From G965216905 sp965216905 (lineage in GTDB: Bacteria > Actinomycetota > Acidimicrobiia > Spongiisociales > ZC4RG35), in contig OZ244213.1 of NCBI GenBank assembly GCA_965216905.1, positions 930,001 through 994,000 on the forward strand: a stretch of 64,000 nucleotides of DNA, written 5' to 3'. Below the pieces are notes generated by a model. That model did no database searches and had not been told where the DNA came from. It saw only the letters and a program-made list of their open reading frames with translations. The position numbers were made by a program, and so were the translations under genes. Below are positions 16,883 to 25,587 of this stretch, piece by piece. How positions within the stretch are numbered: position 1 is the stretch's first letter; every line of letters begins with the position of its first letter.

Positions 16883-17872
16883 TCAAGGACTCGATTCCAG
16901 TGTCCGGCCGGCGGCAGCCCGATACAGCCGGTCGTCGATCGCCATCCCCAGTCCCGGGACGCCGCTGAGTTCGGCCACGATTCGATCGGCGGCGAGTCGA
17001 TCGACTCGCCGCAGCGTGGCGTAGAGGCCGGCGGCGACGGCGACCACGTCGTCCCGATCCCCCAGCGACACGGCCTGCCAGCCGGGGGGCACCACCGAGT
17101 CGTCGTAGCCGACATAGACACCACCGTCCCCGGCGAGGCGCCCAGCGAAGCCGGGACCAACCACCGCCATGGGCGTGTGCGGCGCATAGTGCCGAAGGCT
17201 GGTTCCGGGGGCCTGGGCGGTCTGTCCGCCGGCAAACTCGACCACGTCCACACCCATCTCCCCCGGATCGAAGGCGCCACGGCGAAGCACGATCACCCGA
17301 GTGCCCTCGAAGCGAACCACCGTCGACTCGATGCCCAGCGGAGAGTCGCCGGCGTCGAGGATCAGCCGGCATCGGCCGTCCAGGTCGTCGAGCACGTGCC
17401 GAGCGGACGTCGGGCTCACGTGGCCGAAGACGTTGGCCGAGGGGGCGGCGATGGGACGACCGAACCCCTCCAACATGGCCAGGGCCACCGGATGGGCCGG
17501 GGCACGGGCCGCCACCGTCTCGAGACGCGCCGATACGGCCGGCGCGAGCGTCTCCGCCCGGTCGGCGACCAGCGTCAACGGACCAGGCCAGTGGCGCCGC
17601 GCGGCGGCGACCAAGTCGGTCGGAGGTTCGGAGAAGGCCGTTTCGAGCTCCCAGTCGGGGTGGATGTGAACGATCAGCGGATCGTCGCTGGGACGAGCCT
17701 TGGCGGCGAAGACCTTCTTCACCGCTTCCGGGTTCGTGGCATCGGCCCCCAGTCCGTACACCGTCTCCGTCGGGAACGCCACCAGATCCCCGGCGCGAAG
17801 AGCTTCGACCGCGCGAGCGATCGAAGCCGGATCGGGATCGAGAGGGTCAACCGGTAGGCAGACGGTTTCCAT
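16883..17872 (-). CDS. sua5: L-threonylcarbamoyladenylate synthase (Sua5 type)
   Basis: 329 residues. YrdC/Sua5 catalytic domain at about 12-200 with GDLVAFPTETVYGLGADA, KARPSDDPLIVHI, RRHWPGPLTLV, and SANVFGHVSPT; a C-terminal Sua5 domain (about 215-329) begins at GTSLRHYAPHTPM. It makes threonylcarbamoyl-AMP from Thr, bicarbonate and ATP for the t6A37 modification of tRNAs reading ANN codons. The full Sua5 form rather than the short TsaC form is present. It is divergent from the ECF sigma gene. Confidence 0.9.
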   Translation of the reverse strand: METVCLPVDPLDPDPASIARAVEALRAGDLVAFPTETVYGLGADATNPEAVKKVFAAKARPSDDPLIVHIHPDWELETAFSEPPTDLVAAARRHWPGPLTLVADRAETLAPAVSARLETVAARAPAHPVALAMLEGFGRPIAAPSANVFGHVSPTSARHVLDDLDGRCRLILDAGDSPLGIESTVVRFEGTRVIVLRRGAFDPGEMGVDVVEFAGGQTAQAPGTSLRHYAPHTPMAVVGPGFAGRLAGDGGVYVGYDDSVVPPGWQAVSLGDRDDVVAVAAGLYATLRRVDRLAADRIVAELSGVPGLGMAIDDRLYRAAAGRTLESSP

Positions 17873-17891
17873 GGCTTTCGATCGTAGGCGG

Positions 17892-17918
17892 GGAACCGTC
17901 TTGCTCTCCGGTCACGTA
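17892..17918 (+). promoter_or_regulatory. Candidate autoregulated ECF-sigma promoter
   Basis: GGAACC (17892-17897), a 17-base spacer, then CGTA (17915-17918), about 75 bases before the sigma-factor ATG. ECF sigma genes commonly drive their own GGAAC/CGTM promoter. It resembles the element at 1584-1609. Confidence 0.4.
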
Positions 17919-17993
17919 CCTCCGGTGATGCACACCGTCTCGTACGCGCCATCACCCGCGTATCGTCTGGTCTCGGAGAAGGGTGATGGACAG

Positions 17994-18569
17994 ATGTCGA
18001 ATCAACCGAACACGGCAACGCCGAGAAACGTGGACGAGCGCACCATCACGGCATTCCGGTCCGGCGACGTCGACGCCTTGGGCGCCATCTTCGACGCGTT
18101 CGGCAGAGCGGTGTGGAGCGTGGCATTCCGCGTGTTGGGAGATCGTCAACTCGCCGAAGACGCCACCCAAGAGACCTTCCTGCGTGCTTGGAAGGCGGCC
18201 CACACGTTCGAGCCCGGCCGTGCCGTGGCTCCCTGGCTCCTCACCATCGCCCGGAGAACCGCCCTCGACGTCTTCCGGAAGGAGTCACGCCCGACGCGTG
18301 GCGACCACGCTCCCGAGCGGGACGTGCCGGTCGAACAGCCCGGAATGGTGGAGGCTTGGGAATCGTGGGAGATTCGGCTGGCCCTCGACCAGCTCTCGGA
18401 CGAGGAACGGCAGGTCGTCAGGCTGTCGCACTTCGAAGGGCTCACCCACGACGAGATCGCCCGGCAGGTCGATGTGCCCATCGGAACGGTGAAGTCGCGG
18501 TCACACCGCGCGCACCGGCGTCTGGCCGGCCTGCTGGCCCACCTCCCCGGCAGCGGGGGTGTCCTGTGA
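17994..18569 (+). CDS. ECF-family RNA polymerase sigma factor
   Basis: 191 residues. Region 2 spans about 20-90 (ALGAIFDAFGRAVWSVAFRVLGD, AEDATQETFLRAWKAA, PWLLTIARRTALDVFRKE) and region 4 about 125-180 (LSDEERQVVRLSHFEGLTHDEIA, VPIGTVKSRSHRAHRRL). Two-domain layout without sigma 1.1 or 3 is typical of SigK-like ECF factors. It overlaps the anti-sigma gene by the four bases GTGA. The start was set at 17994, after GGAGAAGGG, because the conserved part begins shortly after. Confidence 0.9.
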   Translation: MSNQPNTATPRNVDERTITAFRSGDVDALGAIFDAFGRAVWSVAFRVLGDRQLAEDATQETFLRAWKAAHTFEPGRAVAPWLLTIARRTALDVFRKESRPTRGDHAPERDVPVEQPGMVEAWESWEIRLALDQLSDEERQVVRLSHFEGLTHDEIARQVDVPIGTVKSRSHRAHRRLAGLLAHLPGSGGVL

Positions 18570-19162
18570 GCGAACGAGGATGGACCGAAGGTCTGACCCC
18601 GGAGGAAGTCGATCAGATCGGACGTTTCGAGGCGACCCTCGGAGACGAGAGCACCTGGACGGATCCGCCGGAGGGTCTCCGGGATCGAATCATCGCCCAA
18701 GCCGAAGCACTGCGGGGCGAGAGCGAGCCGGCCGCCATTCCGATCCGGACCGCTCGAAGCCTCGGATGGGCCGCAGTCCTCACCGTCGCGGCGATCGTCG
18801 CGCTCGTTCTCTTCTTGCCCCGTTCCGATCCACCCGACCGTTTCGTCGTGGCCGGCACCGAGTTGGCCCCCACAGCCGAAGCGGTCGCCGAGGTCACATC
18901 GCTGCCGGCCGGCGTTGCCATCCGACTCGAGATCACCGGTCTCCCCCCGGCAGAACCGGGAACGTATTACTCGGCCTGGCTGGTGGGCCCCGATGGCATC
19001 GTCCCGGCCGGCTCGTTCCACTGGCGCGAGGGGGGCGTGCCGGTGGGACTGTGGACCGGCGTCGAGCCGGTCGAGTACCCCGAGTTCCTGATCACCGTCC
19101 AGGACGAGAACGCCGACCCCACCCCCACCGGGCAGGTCGTCATGCGGGGTAGCTTCGACTGA
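18566..19162 (+). CDS. RskA-like membrane anti-sigma factor
   Basis: 198 residues from a GTG in the GTGA overlap with the sigma gene. Residues 1-60 are a cytoplasmic helical segment, TM near 68-87 (LGWAAVLTVAAIVALVLFL), and the rest is an extracytoplasmic beta-rich domain of the RskA C-terminal kind (RLEITGLPPAEPGTYYSAWLV, GSFHWREGGVPVGLW). No zinc-binding HxxxCxxC is seen in the N-terminal part. It should hold the sigma factor at the membrane until proteolysis or a surface signal releases it. Confidence 0.75.
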   Translation: MSERGWTEGLTPEEVDQIGRFEATLGDESTWTDPPEGLRDRIIAQAEALRGESEPAAIPIRTARSLGWAAVLTVAAIVALVLFLPRSDPPDRFVVAGTELAPTAEAVAEVTSLPAGVAIRLEITGLPPAEPGTYYSAWLVGPDGIVPAGSFHWREGGVPVGLWTGVEPVEYPEFLITVQDENADPTPTGQVVMRGSFD

Positions 19163-19237
19163 AGAACCGGCCGCCGGACCGCCCGGCACCGCGACCCTCC
19201 GAAGGTCGGCCGGGTTCCGGCCGACAGGAGCGGCGTG

Positions 19238-19495
19238 ATGTCCGGACTTCTCGAACGGCTCGACCAGCCATTGGTCGCCATCCATCTGACGCTGGGTGGT
19301 GCGTGGGTCACGCTGACCACCGCTCTGGTGACCGTGCCGGTCGCCGCCGCGGCGGGCGCCGTGCACTTCGCCACCCCGCTGCAACGGCTCACCGTGGGCC
19401 ATCTGACATTGGCGATGACCGCCGGTCTCTTTGCAACGGGTTCGGGGCTCGGCGTGTCGCTCCACCTCATTCGGGCCAGCCGGGCGCGCACCTGA
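19238..19495 (+). CDS. Small membrane protein, two helices
   Basis: 85 residues from ATG 19238, seven bases after AGGAG; the GTG at 19235 is less well placed. Two hydrophobic stretches (TLGGAWVTLTTALVTVPVAAAAG and LTVGHLTLAMTAGLFATGSGLGVSL). No family recognised. It follows the anti-sigma gene by 75 bases and may belong to the same stress unit. Confidence 0.5.
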   Translation: MSGLLERLDQPLVAIHLTLGGAWVTLTTALVTVPVAAAAGAVHFATPLQRLTVGHLTLAMTAGLFATGSGLGVSLHLIRASRART

Positions 19496-19523
19496 TCTCA
19501 CCGGCGGCCACCAGCGCCGGCGG

Positions 19524-20480
19524 TCAGTGATTCGCGACGTGCTCCCGGGCAGCGTTGACCCAATCCTCACGCTGGAGTCTGAGACCGAGCCGGCCCAGCC
19601 CGCCGACCAGTTTCCTCACGTCGGCCGGTTGAAGTGCAGCCAGCTCCTCGACCGAACTGATCCCGGCCGCCTCGAGACGGGTGGCGCTGATCGCGCCAAT
19701 GCCCGAGATCACCGTCAACGGTGTGCCCTGCTCCTCCGAGCCCTGCTCCGGCTGCTGCTCTTCCGTCTCCTGCTCTGGTGTCTCCGGAGCAACCGAAGGG
19801 TCGGGATCCTGCGAGACGGCATCGGCCTCCTCATCGTCCTCCAGGAGTTCGAGGTCGATCTCGACATACGGCACGTCCTCGACCGCGGTCGCCCGGGGAG
19901 GGGCCGATCGCTGCTCGGCAGCCCCCGGCCACGGTCGGTCCGAGTCGGTGCCTCCGCGACTGCCCGATGTGCCCTTTCCGGAGGCGACTTCCGTCGAGGA
20001 CGCAGCCAGGGGAGCAACCTCGTGCGGCGCCGCCTCGACCGTCACCGGAGCGGATTCACCGACCCCGGCGTTCGATCCGGCAGTGTTCGAGCCGTTGAGC
20101 ACATCGAGCTCCGCCGGGCGATCATCGGTGTCCGACTCGGGTGCATCGTCCGGCTGGTCACGTCCGAGATCGGTGACCGTCGCAGACGGGAGATCGGACA
20201 GCTCCACCGGCGGGTTCGGAATGGGATGCGGTGCCGGATCGTCCACTTGATACGTGGGCCGTTCCAGATCCGGTACGGCCTGTTCGGCCACCTGGGACTC
20301 GAGCTGTGCGACCTGCAGGCTCAACGTGCGGATGCGATCACCGCATGATGCGTGGAGTTGGCGAAGCTCTTTGAGCCGGCGATCGGAGTCGCCAGAGCTG
20401 GTCTCGACCACCTCGCGACGCAACACGTAGCCACAGACCGCGCCGAGAACGAGACCGACCAGGGCTGCAACATAGATCAT
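19524..20480 (-). CDS. Membrane-anchored protein with C-terminal helix-hairpin-helix domain
   Basis: 318 residues: TM helix at 2-18 (YVAALVGLVLGAVCGYVL), a short predicted coiled coil (about 30-70), a long acidic, Pro/Ser/Thr-rich disordered region (about 75-245), and a C-terminal HhH module (LTVISGIGAISATRLEAAGISSVEELAAL) like DUF4332/fixed pentapeptide HhH domains often seen at the end of envelope or ribosomal-region proteins. Such modules bind DNA or proteins; the TM anchor suggests a link between membrane and nucleoid or a partner protein. Function inferred only. Confidence 0.6.
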   Translation of the reverse strand: MIYVAALVGLVLGAVCGYVLRREVVETSSGDSDRRLKELRQLHASCGDRIRTLSLQVAQLESQVAEQAVPDLERPTYQVDDPAPHPIPNPPVELSDLPSATVTDLGRDQPDDAPESDTDDRPAELDVLNGSNTAGSNAGVGESAPVTVEAAPHEVAPLAASSTEVASGKGTSGSRGGTDSDRPWPGAAEQRSAPPRATAVEDVPYVEIDLELLEDDEEADAVSQDPDPSVAPETPEQETEEQQPEQGSEEQGTPLTVISGIGAISATRLEAAGISSVEELAALQPADVRKLVGGLGRLGLRLQREDWVNAAREHVANH

Positions 20481-20666
20481 CTCTCATGGCTCCAGACGTC
20501 GTCCAAACAAAGATCGCACTGCCCCCAGCACGACCGGAGCCCCAGTACTCGCCGTCCGACGAGTTACCCCCGCTTTTCGCGAGTGTAGCGGCCGGTCGGA
20601 CCCCGCAACAGGCCGAAAGACCCGCCAGAATGGGTTCATGCGAAATCGATACGGATCGGCCGTCCG

Positions 20667-20921
20667 ATGCCGGTGACGGCCACGGTGTGGGTCACCGCCC
20701 TCGTGTTCGGGCTGGTGATGGGGTCCATCATCGGCCTCCGCCCCGCCGATCGTCCGGTGATCCGCACCATCACCCGTCTGGTCATCACCGCAGGAGGGTT
20801 GCTGTGGCTCACCGACCCACAGCCCATGACGGACCCTGCCATCGTGGCGGTCTCCCTCGCCCTCGGAGGGCTCACCACGCTGGTCGGCTTGGGGATCGCG
20901 GCACGTCTCAAGCCGGCGTGA
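20667..20921 (+). CDS. Small membrane protein upstream of amidase
   Basis: 84 residues with three hydrophobic segments (TATVWVTALVFGLVMGSIIGL, LVITAGGLLWL, AIVAVSLALGGLTTLVGLGIA). It overlaps the amidase gene start in GTGA, so the two are likely translated together. No ribosome-binding site stands out and no family is recognised. Confidence 0.5.
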   Translation: MPVTATVWVTALVFGLVMGSIIGLRPADRPVIRTITRLVITAGGLLWLTDPQPMTDPAIVAVSLALGGLTTLVGLGIAARLKPA

Positions 20922-21697
20922 GCGGCCACCTGACTCGGAGAGCGGTACTCCTCCTCGGCGTCAAGACCGCCGCCGGCCTTCCTCTGGCGGCGTGTTCGAT
21001 CGGCGGCCGGCCGGAGCCCGGACCGCCCGCGCCGATCGACCCTCCCCCGTCAGAAGCCACGACTCCTCCTGCCCCACCGACCACGCCCCCACCGACCTCG
21101 ACGCCGCCGGCCGGGCAGGGGTCACAGGCCGCCGGGACCGCCTCGCCGGCCGGCGAGACCTTCGAACGCATACCGGTCACGTGTCGGGCGGACTGGGGCG
21201 CCGCCGAACCGGACGGAGCCATGACCGCCCATGTCATCGACCAGATCACGATCCATCACACCGCTGCCGTGATCGACGACCCCGCCGACGGGCCCCGCCG
21301 CGCGCGAGGTCATCAACGCCATCACCAGGGATTGGGATGGTCCGATCTCGCCTATCACTTCCTCATCGGCCCCGATGGGGCGGTGCTCGAAGGGCGATCG
21401 CTGGACTTCCGAGGCGACACCGCCACCGACTACGACCCGACCGGTCACCTGCTGATCTCCCTCGAAGGGCATTTCGACTCCCAGGCGTTGCCCGATGCGC
21501 AATGGGCAGCCACCCTGGCGATGACGGCGTGGGGCTGTCGAACCTACGGCATCGATCCCCACACGGTCCGCGGCCACCGCGATCTGGCCGCCACCTCCTG
21601 CCCGGGCGATGCCGTGGCAACCCGCATCGAATCGGGCGAACTCGCCCGCGGGGTGACCGCCCATCCGACGGTCGCACTCGACACGATGTGCGGCTGA
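20918..21697 (+). CDS. Exported N-acetylmuramoyl-L-alanine amidase (PGRP domain)
   Basis: 259 residues from GTG in a GTGA overlap. The N-terminus has twin arginines then a hydrophobic stretch and LAAC (TRRAVLLLGVKTAAGLPLAAC), so it may be a Tat-exported lipoprotein. A Pro/Thr linker (about 35-75) precedes the amidase_2/PGRP domain (about 88-245). Zinc ligands are visible in ITIHHTAAV and GHRDLAATSCPGD; AYHFLIGPDG and DTATDYDPTGHLLISLEG match the amidase at the left edge of the window closely. It should cut MurNAc-L-Ala bonds in the cell wall. Unlike its paralogue it has no SLH-like repeats. Confidence 0.85.
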   Translation: MSGHLTRRAVLLLGVKTAAGLPLAACSIGGRPEPGPPAPIDPPPSEATTPPAPPTTPPPTSTPPAGQGSQAAGTASPAGETFERIPVTCRADWGAAEPDGAMTAHVIDQITIHHTAAVIDDPADGPRRARGHQRHHQGLGWSDLAYHFLIGPDGAVLEGRSLDFRGDTATDYDPTGHLLISLEGHFDSQALPDAQWAATLAMTAWGCRTYGIDPHTVRGHRDLAATSCPGDAVATRIESGELARGVTAHPTVALDTMCG

Positions 21698-21702
21698 GTC
21701 CC

Positions 21703-22494
21703 TCAGCGGAAGTGATGGAACGCCACGGCCGCCGCATGACCGACGTTGAGTGAATTCACACCTCCACCGATAGGGATGCGAACCCGCTGCCGAGCCATCT
21801 CCCGCGCCGGTGCCGACAGTCCGGCGGCCTCCGACCCGAGAAGCACACACGGCCGCTCCGGCACGTCCACATCACCGATGGACATCGCCGAAGGGTCCGG
21901 AGTCAGTGCGATCGTCGTGAATCCCGCCGCATGAAGCCGGGCGATGGAGTCCGGCCAACCGGGCAACACCGCGAACGGAAGGGTCAGCGCCGCACCCATG
22001 GATACCCGCACCACGCGTCGCTGGTACGGATCAGGGGTTCGCGAGTCCAGCAGCATCGCTGCCACACCCAACGCCGCAGCCGAACGGAAGATCGCTCCGA
22101 GGTTCTCGTGGTCGTTGATCCCTTCCAGGAGCGCCACCGACGACGCTTCGCCCAACAGATCATCCAGGTCCGGTCTCGGCAGACGGTCGGCCGACGCGAT
22201 CGCTCCCCGATGGAGATCGAATCCGACGATCGATTCGATCGTGCCGCGCTCGGCCACGTAGACCGGTGCAGGTACGGCTGCTGCGAGGTGCTCGAGACGG
22301 CGGAACTTCTCCGGTGTCAGCAGCAACGAGCGGATGGGATGCGGCGTGGCGAGGAGCCGTTCGACGAGCGCGATGCCTTCGGCCACGAAGCGCCCCTCGG
22401 CGCGCTCGCATCGGTCGCGTCGTCGCGGTCGATTGAGCTGGCGGTAATCGGCGAGCCGTTCGTCGGTTGGATCGGAGATCCAGACCGGCGTCAT
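21703..22494 (-). CDS. TrmH/SpoU-family RNA 2'-O-methyltransferase
   Basis: 263 residues. N-terminal SpoU substrate-binding region (RFVAEGIALVERLLATPHPIRSLLLT) and a trefoil-knot methyltransferase domain with motif 1 NDHENLGAIFRSAAALGV, motif 2 CVLLGSEAAGLS and motif 3 IPIGGGVNSLNVGHAAAVAFHHF. All three knot motifs are intact. Target RNA (23S rRNA or tRNA) cannot be told from sequence alone. Its start overlaps the stop of deoD by one base. Confidence 0.85.
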   Translation of the reverse strand: MTPVWISDPTDERLADYRQLNRPRRRDRCERAEGRFVAEGIALVERLLATPHPIRSLLLTPEKFRRLEHLAAAVPAPVYVAERGTIESIVGFDLHRGAIASADRLPRPDLDDLLGEASSVALLEGINDHENLGAIFRSAAALGVAAMLLDSRTPDPYQRRVVRVSMGAALTLPFAVLPGWPDSIARLHAAGFTTIALTPDPSAMSIGDVDVPERPCVLLGSEAAGLSAPAREMARQRVRIPIGGGVNSLNVGHAAAVAFHHFR

Positions 22495-23210
22495 CAGCCG
22501 GCGTCGATGGCCAGTGCCCTCAGCGTCAACTCGACCATCGCGTCGAAGGTCCGTTCCCGCTCATCGGACGACGTGGCTTCGCCGGTTCGGATGTGATCGG
22601 AAACCGTCGCCACCGTCAGTGCCCGCGCCCCGTGCTCGGCGGCCGCACCGTACAACCCCGCGGCCTCCATCTCGACGGCGAGCACCCCCATCCGCTCCAT
22701 CACGTCGAATCCGGTCGGGTCGGGGTTGTAGAACAGGTCGGCGGAGTGCACCAGCCCCGTCTTCACGTCGATGCCTCGCTCGGCGGCGGCATCGACCGCC
22801 GCCCGCACCAGTCCGAAATCGGCCACCGCCGCAAAGTCCCAGCCCCCATATCGAGCCCGATTGACTCCGGAATCGGTGCATGCACCGGTGGCGACGATGA
22901 CGTCTCGAATCTCCACGGAGGTGGTGAGGGCGCCACAGGAACCCACTCGCACCAGCCGCTCGACATCGTATGCGTTGATCAGCTCGGTGATGTAGATCGA
23001 GGCGGAGGGGATCCCCATCCCGGTACCCATGACCGACACCGGCATCCCCTCGTAGGTGCCGGTGAAGCCGAGCATGTTCCTGACCTCGGTGACCTGCTCG
23101 GCATCGACGAGGAACTTCTCAGCGATGTACTTCGCTCGGCGGGGATCGCCGGGGAGCAGGATCGCCTCGGCGAAAGCGCCGGCGTCGGCAGAGATGTGTG
23201 GGGTGGCCAT
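22494..23210 (-). CDS. deoD: DeoD-type purine nucleoside phosphorylase
   Basis: 238 residues, the usual length of the hexameric DeoD form. Visible motifs: LPGDPRRAKYIAEKFL (phosphate site), MGIPSASIYITELI, VRVGSCGAL, VEMEAAGLYGAA (ribose site) and SDHIRTGE with the catalytic Asp. It cleaves purine (deoxy)ribonucleosides with phosphate to base plus ribose-1-phosphate in salvage. Co-transcribed with the SpoU gene. Confidence 0.9.
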   Translation of the reverse strand: MATPHISADAGAFAEAILLPGDPRRAKYIAEKFLVDAEQVTEVRNMLGFTGTYEGMPVSVMGTGMGIPSASIYITELINAYDVERLVRVGSCGALTTSVEIRDVIVATGACTDSGVNRARYGGWDFAAVADFGLVRAAVDAAAERGIDVKTGLVHSADLFYNPDPTGFDVMERMGVLAVEMEAAGLYGAAAEHGARALTVATVSDHIRTGEATSSDERERTFDAMVELTLRALAIDAG

Positions 23211-23247
23211 GAGTCGGGCTCCGGGTTCGGTGACCTTCTGAGGCTAC

Positions 23248-23943
23248 TCACCCGATGTCGAGCGCAACCACCTCGAATGCACCCTCCGAGGCAGCGCGCA
23301 GCTCCTCGGGTGTCCCGGCGAGAATCGGGAAGGTGCCGTGGTGGATGGGGATGACCTTGGGCGCGCCGATCATCCGAGCGGCTCGCGCCGCCAGTTCGGG
23401 TCCCATCGTGTAGTGACCGCCGATCGGGAGCAGCGCCACGTCGGGTGCGTACAACTCCCCGATCAGTGCCATGTCGCCGAAGACGGTGGTGTCCCCGGCG
23501 TGATAGATGGTGGGGCCACCGTCGACGCTCAGAACCCAGCCGGCGGCCTCACCCCCGGCAACGATCCCGTCGTCTCCAGAGATACCGGCCGAGTGAACCG
23601 CATCGACCATGACGGACCGCACTCCGACCGGCCCATCCACCCAGCCTCCCTTGTTCGAACCGACCACATCGCTCACGCCGGCCGCCCCGAGGTACTCGGC
23701 CAACTCGTGGATGGCGAACACGGTGGCGTCGTTGGCTCCGGCGACCGCCACGGTGTCGCCGACATGGTCGAAGTGGCCATGGGTCACATAGATGGCATCG
23801 ACCCCCGACTGCGTCTTCTCGTCATCGGGACAAGCCGGGTTGTTCGTCAAGAACGGGTCGACGAGGATCGTCGTCCCGTCATCGAGCTTCATGCGTATGG
23901 CGGCATGCCCCAACCAGGTGATCTCGACTCCATCGAACTGCAC
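23248..23943 (-). CDS. UPF0173-type metallo-beta-lactamase-fold hydrolase
   Basis: 231 residues of the UPF0173/YtkL family. The metal site HxHxDH is visible as THGHFDHVGD, with further ligands in YHAGDTTVFGDM and IPIHHGTFPIL. The N-terminal TWLGHAAIRMKLDDGTTILVDPF is the family hallmark. Members hydrolyse esters or lactones in vitro; the natural substrate is unknown. Confidence 0.85.
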   Translation of the reverse strand: MQFDGVEITWLGHAAIRMKLDDGTTILVDPFLTNNPACPDDEKTQSGVDAIYVTHGHFDHVGDTVAVAGANDATVFAIHELAEYLGAAGVSDVVGSNKGGWVDGPVGVRSVMVDAVHSAGISGDDGIVAGGEAAGWVLSVDGGPTIYHAGDTTVFGDMALIGELYAPDVALLPIGGHYTMGPELAARAARMIGAPKVIPIHHGTFPILAGTPEELRAASEGAFEVVALDIG

Positions 23944-24018
23944 TGTCGCCTCCTGGACTCGACGTACGCTGACCCTACCGGGAGCCGGTGGACCACTCGT
24001 CGGCGACGCCTTGGCCGC

Positions 24019-25587
24019 TCATCGTGCGGGTCGGTCGGGTCGGGTGCGGCGCTCGTACAGCACCCGGACGGTGTTGAGCGTGTCGACCTCGGCGGGAGTC
24101 TTGTCCGGTCGATGAGTCTTGACCCGAGCAAAGCGCAGTGCCATGCCCGCCGGGTATCGCGGACTCGGCAACAGGCCGTCGAGTGCGATCTCCGCCACCA
24201 GTCCCGGACGAACGAATACCGTCGTGCCGGTTCTTCGCTCCTCCAGCTCCAACAGCCGCTCGGTTTGCCACGCGAGCATCTCGTCGGTGAGGCCTTTGAA
24301 CGTCTTGCCGAGCATCACGTACTCCCCGGTTTCTGAGTCGAGTGCACCGAGGTGGAGGTTCGACAGCCAGCCGGTTCGCCGGCCATGTCCCCACTCCGCG
24401 GCCAACACCAACAGGTCGAGGGTGTGGACCGGTTTGACCTTGCGCCACGCCTTTCCGCGCCGTCCGGCCTGGTACGGCGACGCGGGGTCCTTCACCATCA
24501 CCCCCTCCGTTCCGGCGGCCACCGTCTCGTCGAAGAACGTCCGGGCTCGGTCCGGATCGGCCGTGACGATCGCCGGGACTGCGTGATCGGGCAGGATCGC
24601 CTCGAGCACCTGGCGGCGCTCTCCAAAGGGCCGATCGATGAGGTCGGCTCCGTCGAGGTGGAGAATGTCGAAGAAGAAGGGGACGAGGGAGCGGGCGTCC
24701 GGCGCCTCATCGGCGCCGAATCGGCTCATGGTCTGTTCGAAAGGACGTGCGTCGCCATCCCCGGCAAGGGCCATGGCCTCCCCATCCAGGATCACGGCCT
24801 CGACATCGAGCTCGCCGACCAATCGCGTCACCGCCGGAAGCCGCTCGGTGACCCGATTCAGGTTGCGGGTGAACACCTCGACTCGATCCCCCCGGCGATG
24901 GACCTGAATGCGGACGCCATCCAGCTTCCACTCGACCGAGACCGGGTCGGTGGCCGCGCCGACGACCACCTCGACCGAATCCGCCGTCGAGGCGAGCATC
25001 GGCAGGATCGGTCTCAATACCTCGAGGCCGATCCGCTCGAGGCCCGCCCGGCCTTCGCCGATTGCCGTTTCGGCGACCAGGCCGAGGTCGCCGGAGAACA
25101 TCGCCGCTCGGCGGACCAGCGTTGCGGGAACGTCCGCCGCTCGGGCGATGGCGTCCGCCATGACGCCGTCCAGTGCTCCCTGGCGGAGTTCGCCCGTGAA
25201 CAAGCGCCGCAGGAAGGTCTGCTCGGCGGCGGTTGCCCGCTCGAACAGATCGGCGAGCAGCCGGGACCGTGCCAGGTTCGAACCCGGTCCGACGCAGGCG
25301 GCGAGTGCGTCGATGCACGCGTCGACGTCGCCCACCGTCAGCGAGCCGTCCATGGCCGGCTCGACCTGGACGGACGAGACGGTCGCATAGCCGACACCGA
25401 TTCGGCCCTGCCGGGGTACCCCCACGAGGTAGCCCACCACCACCCCGATGTCCGACCCGGCCCGCTCCAACAGCGCCGCCAGGCGGTCGCGCTTGGCGCT
25501 CCTCGCGGACGACTCGGTCACCGCCATCGAAGCATCGACCACCGCCGCAAAGGGCAGCGTGCTATCGGTCTCTTCGCTTCGGGTCAC
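24019..25587 (-). CDS. ATP-dependent DNA ligase (LigB/Lig I type)
   Basis: 522 residues from a GTG preceded by GGAGGA. N-terminal DNA-binding domain (about 30-205), adenylation domain with catalytic Lys221 in VEWKLDGVRIQVHR, then ILDGEAMAL, FFFDILHLDG, EGVMVKDPASPYQAG, KVKPVHTLDLLVL, and a C-terminal OB fold. Architecture is that of the stand-alone actinobacterial LigB, not LigD. No Ku or primase gene is nearby. The start overlaps the end of the DUF1023 gene by 26 bases. Confidence 0.85.
   Translation of the reverse strand: MTRSEETDSTLPFAAVVDASMAVTESSARSAKRDRLAALLERAGSDIGVVVGYLVGVPRQGRIGVGYATVSSVQVEPAMDGSLTVGDVDACIDALAACVGPGSNLARSRLLADLFERATAAEQTFLRRLFTGELRQGALDGVMADAIARAADVPATLVRRAAMFSGDLGLVAETAIGEGRAGLERIGLEVLRPILPMLASTADSVEVVVGAATDPVSVEWKLDGVRIQVHRRGDRVEVFTRNLNRVTERLPAVTRLVGELDVEAVILDGEAMALAGDGDARPFEQTMSRFGADEAPDARSLVPFFFDILHLDGADLIDRPFGERRQVLEAILPDHAVPAIVTADPDRARTFFDETVAAGTEGVMVKDPASPYQAGRRGKAWRKVKPVHTLDLLVLAAEWGHGRRTGWLSNLHLGALDSETGEYVMLGKTFKGLTDEMLAWQTERLLELEERRTGTTVFVRPGLVAEIALDGLLPSPRYPAGMALRFARVKTHRPDKTPAEVDTLNTVRVLYERRTRPDRPAR

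Noticed and set aside
16648..16968. Overlapping Cys/His-rich open frames in the dyad-repeat region
   Set aside because: They read through the TGCACAGTGTGC repeats and give repetitive low-quality peptides in both strands; no ribosome-binding sites or domains. They are by-products of the repeat.
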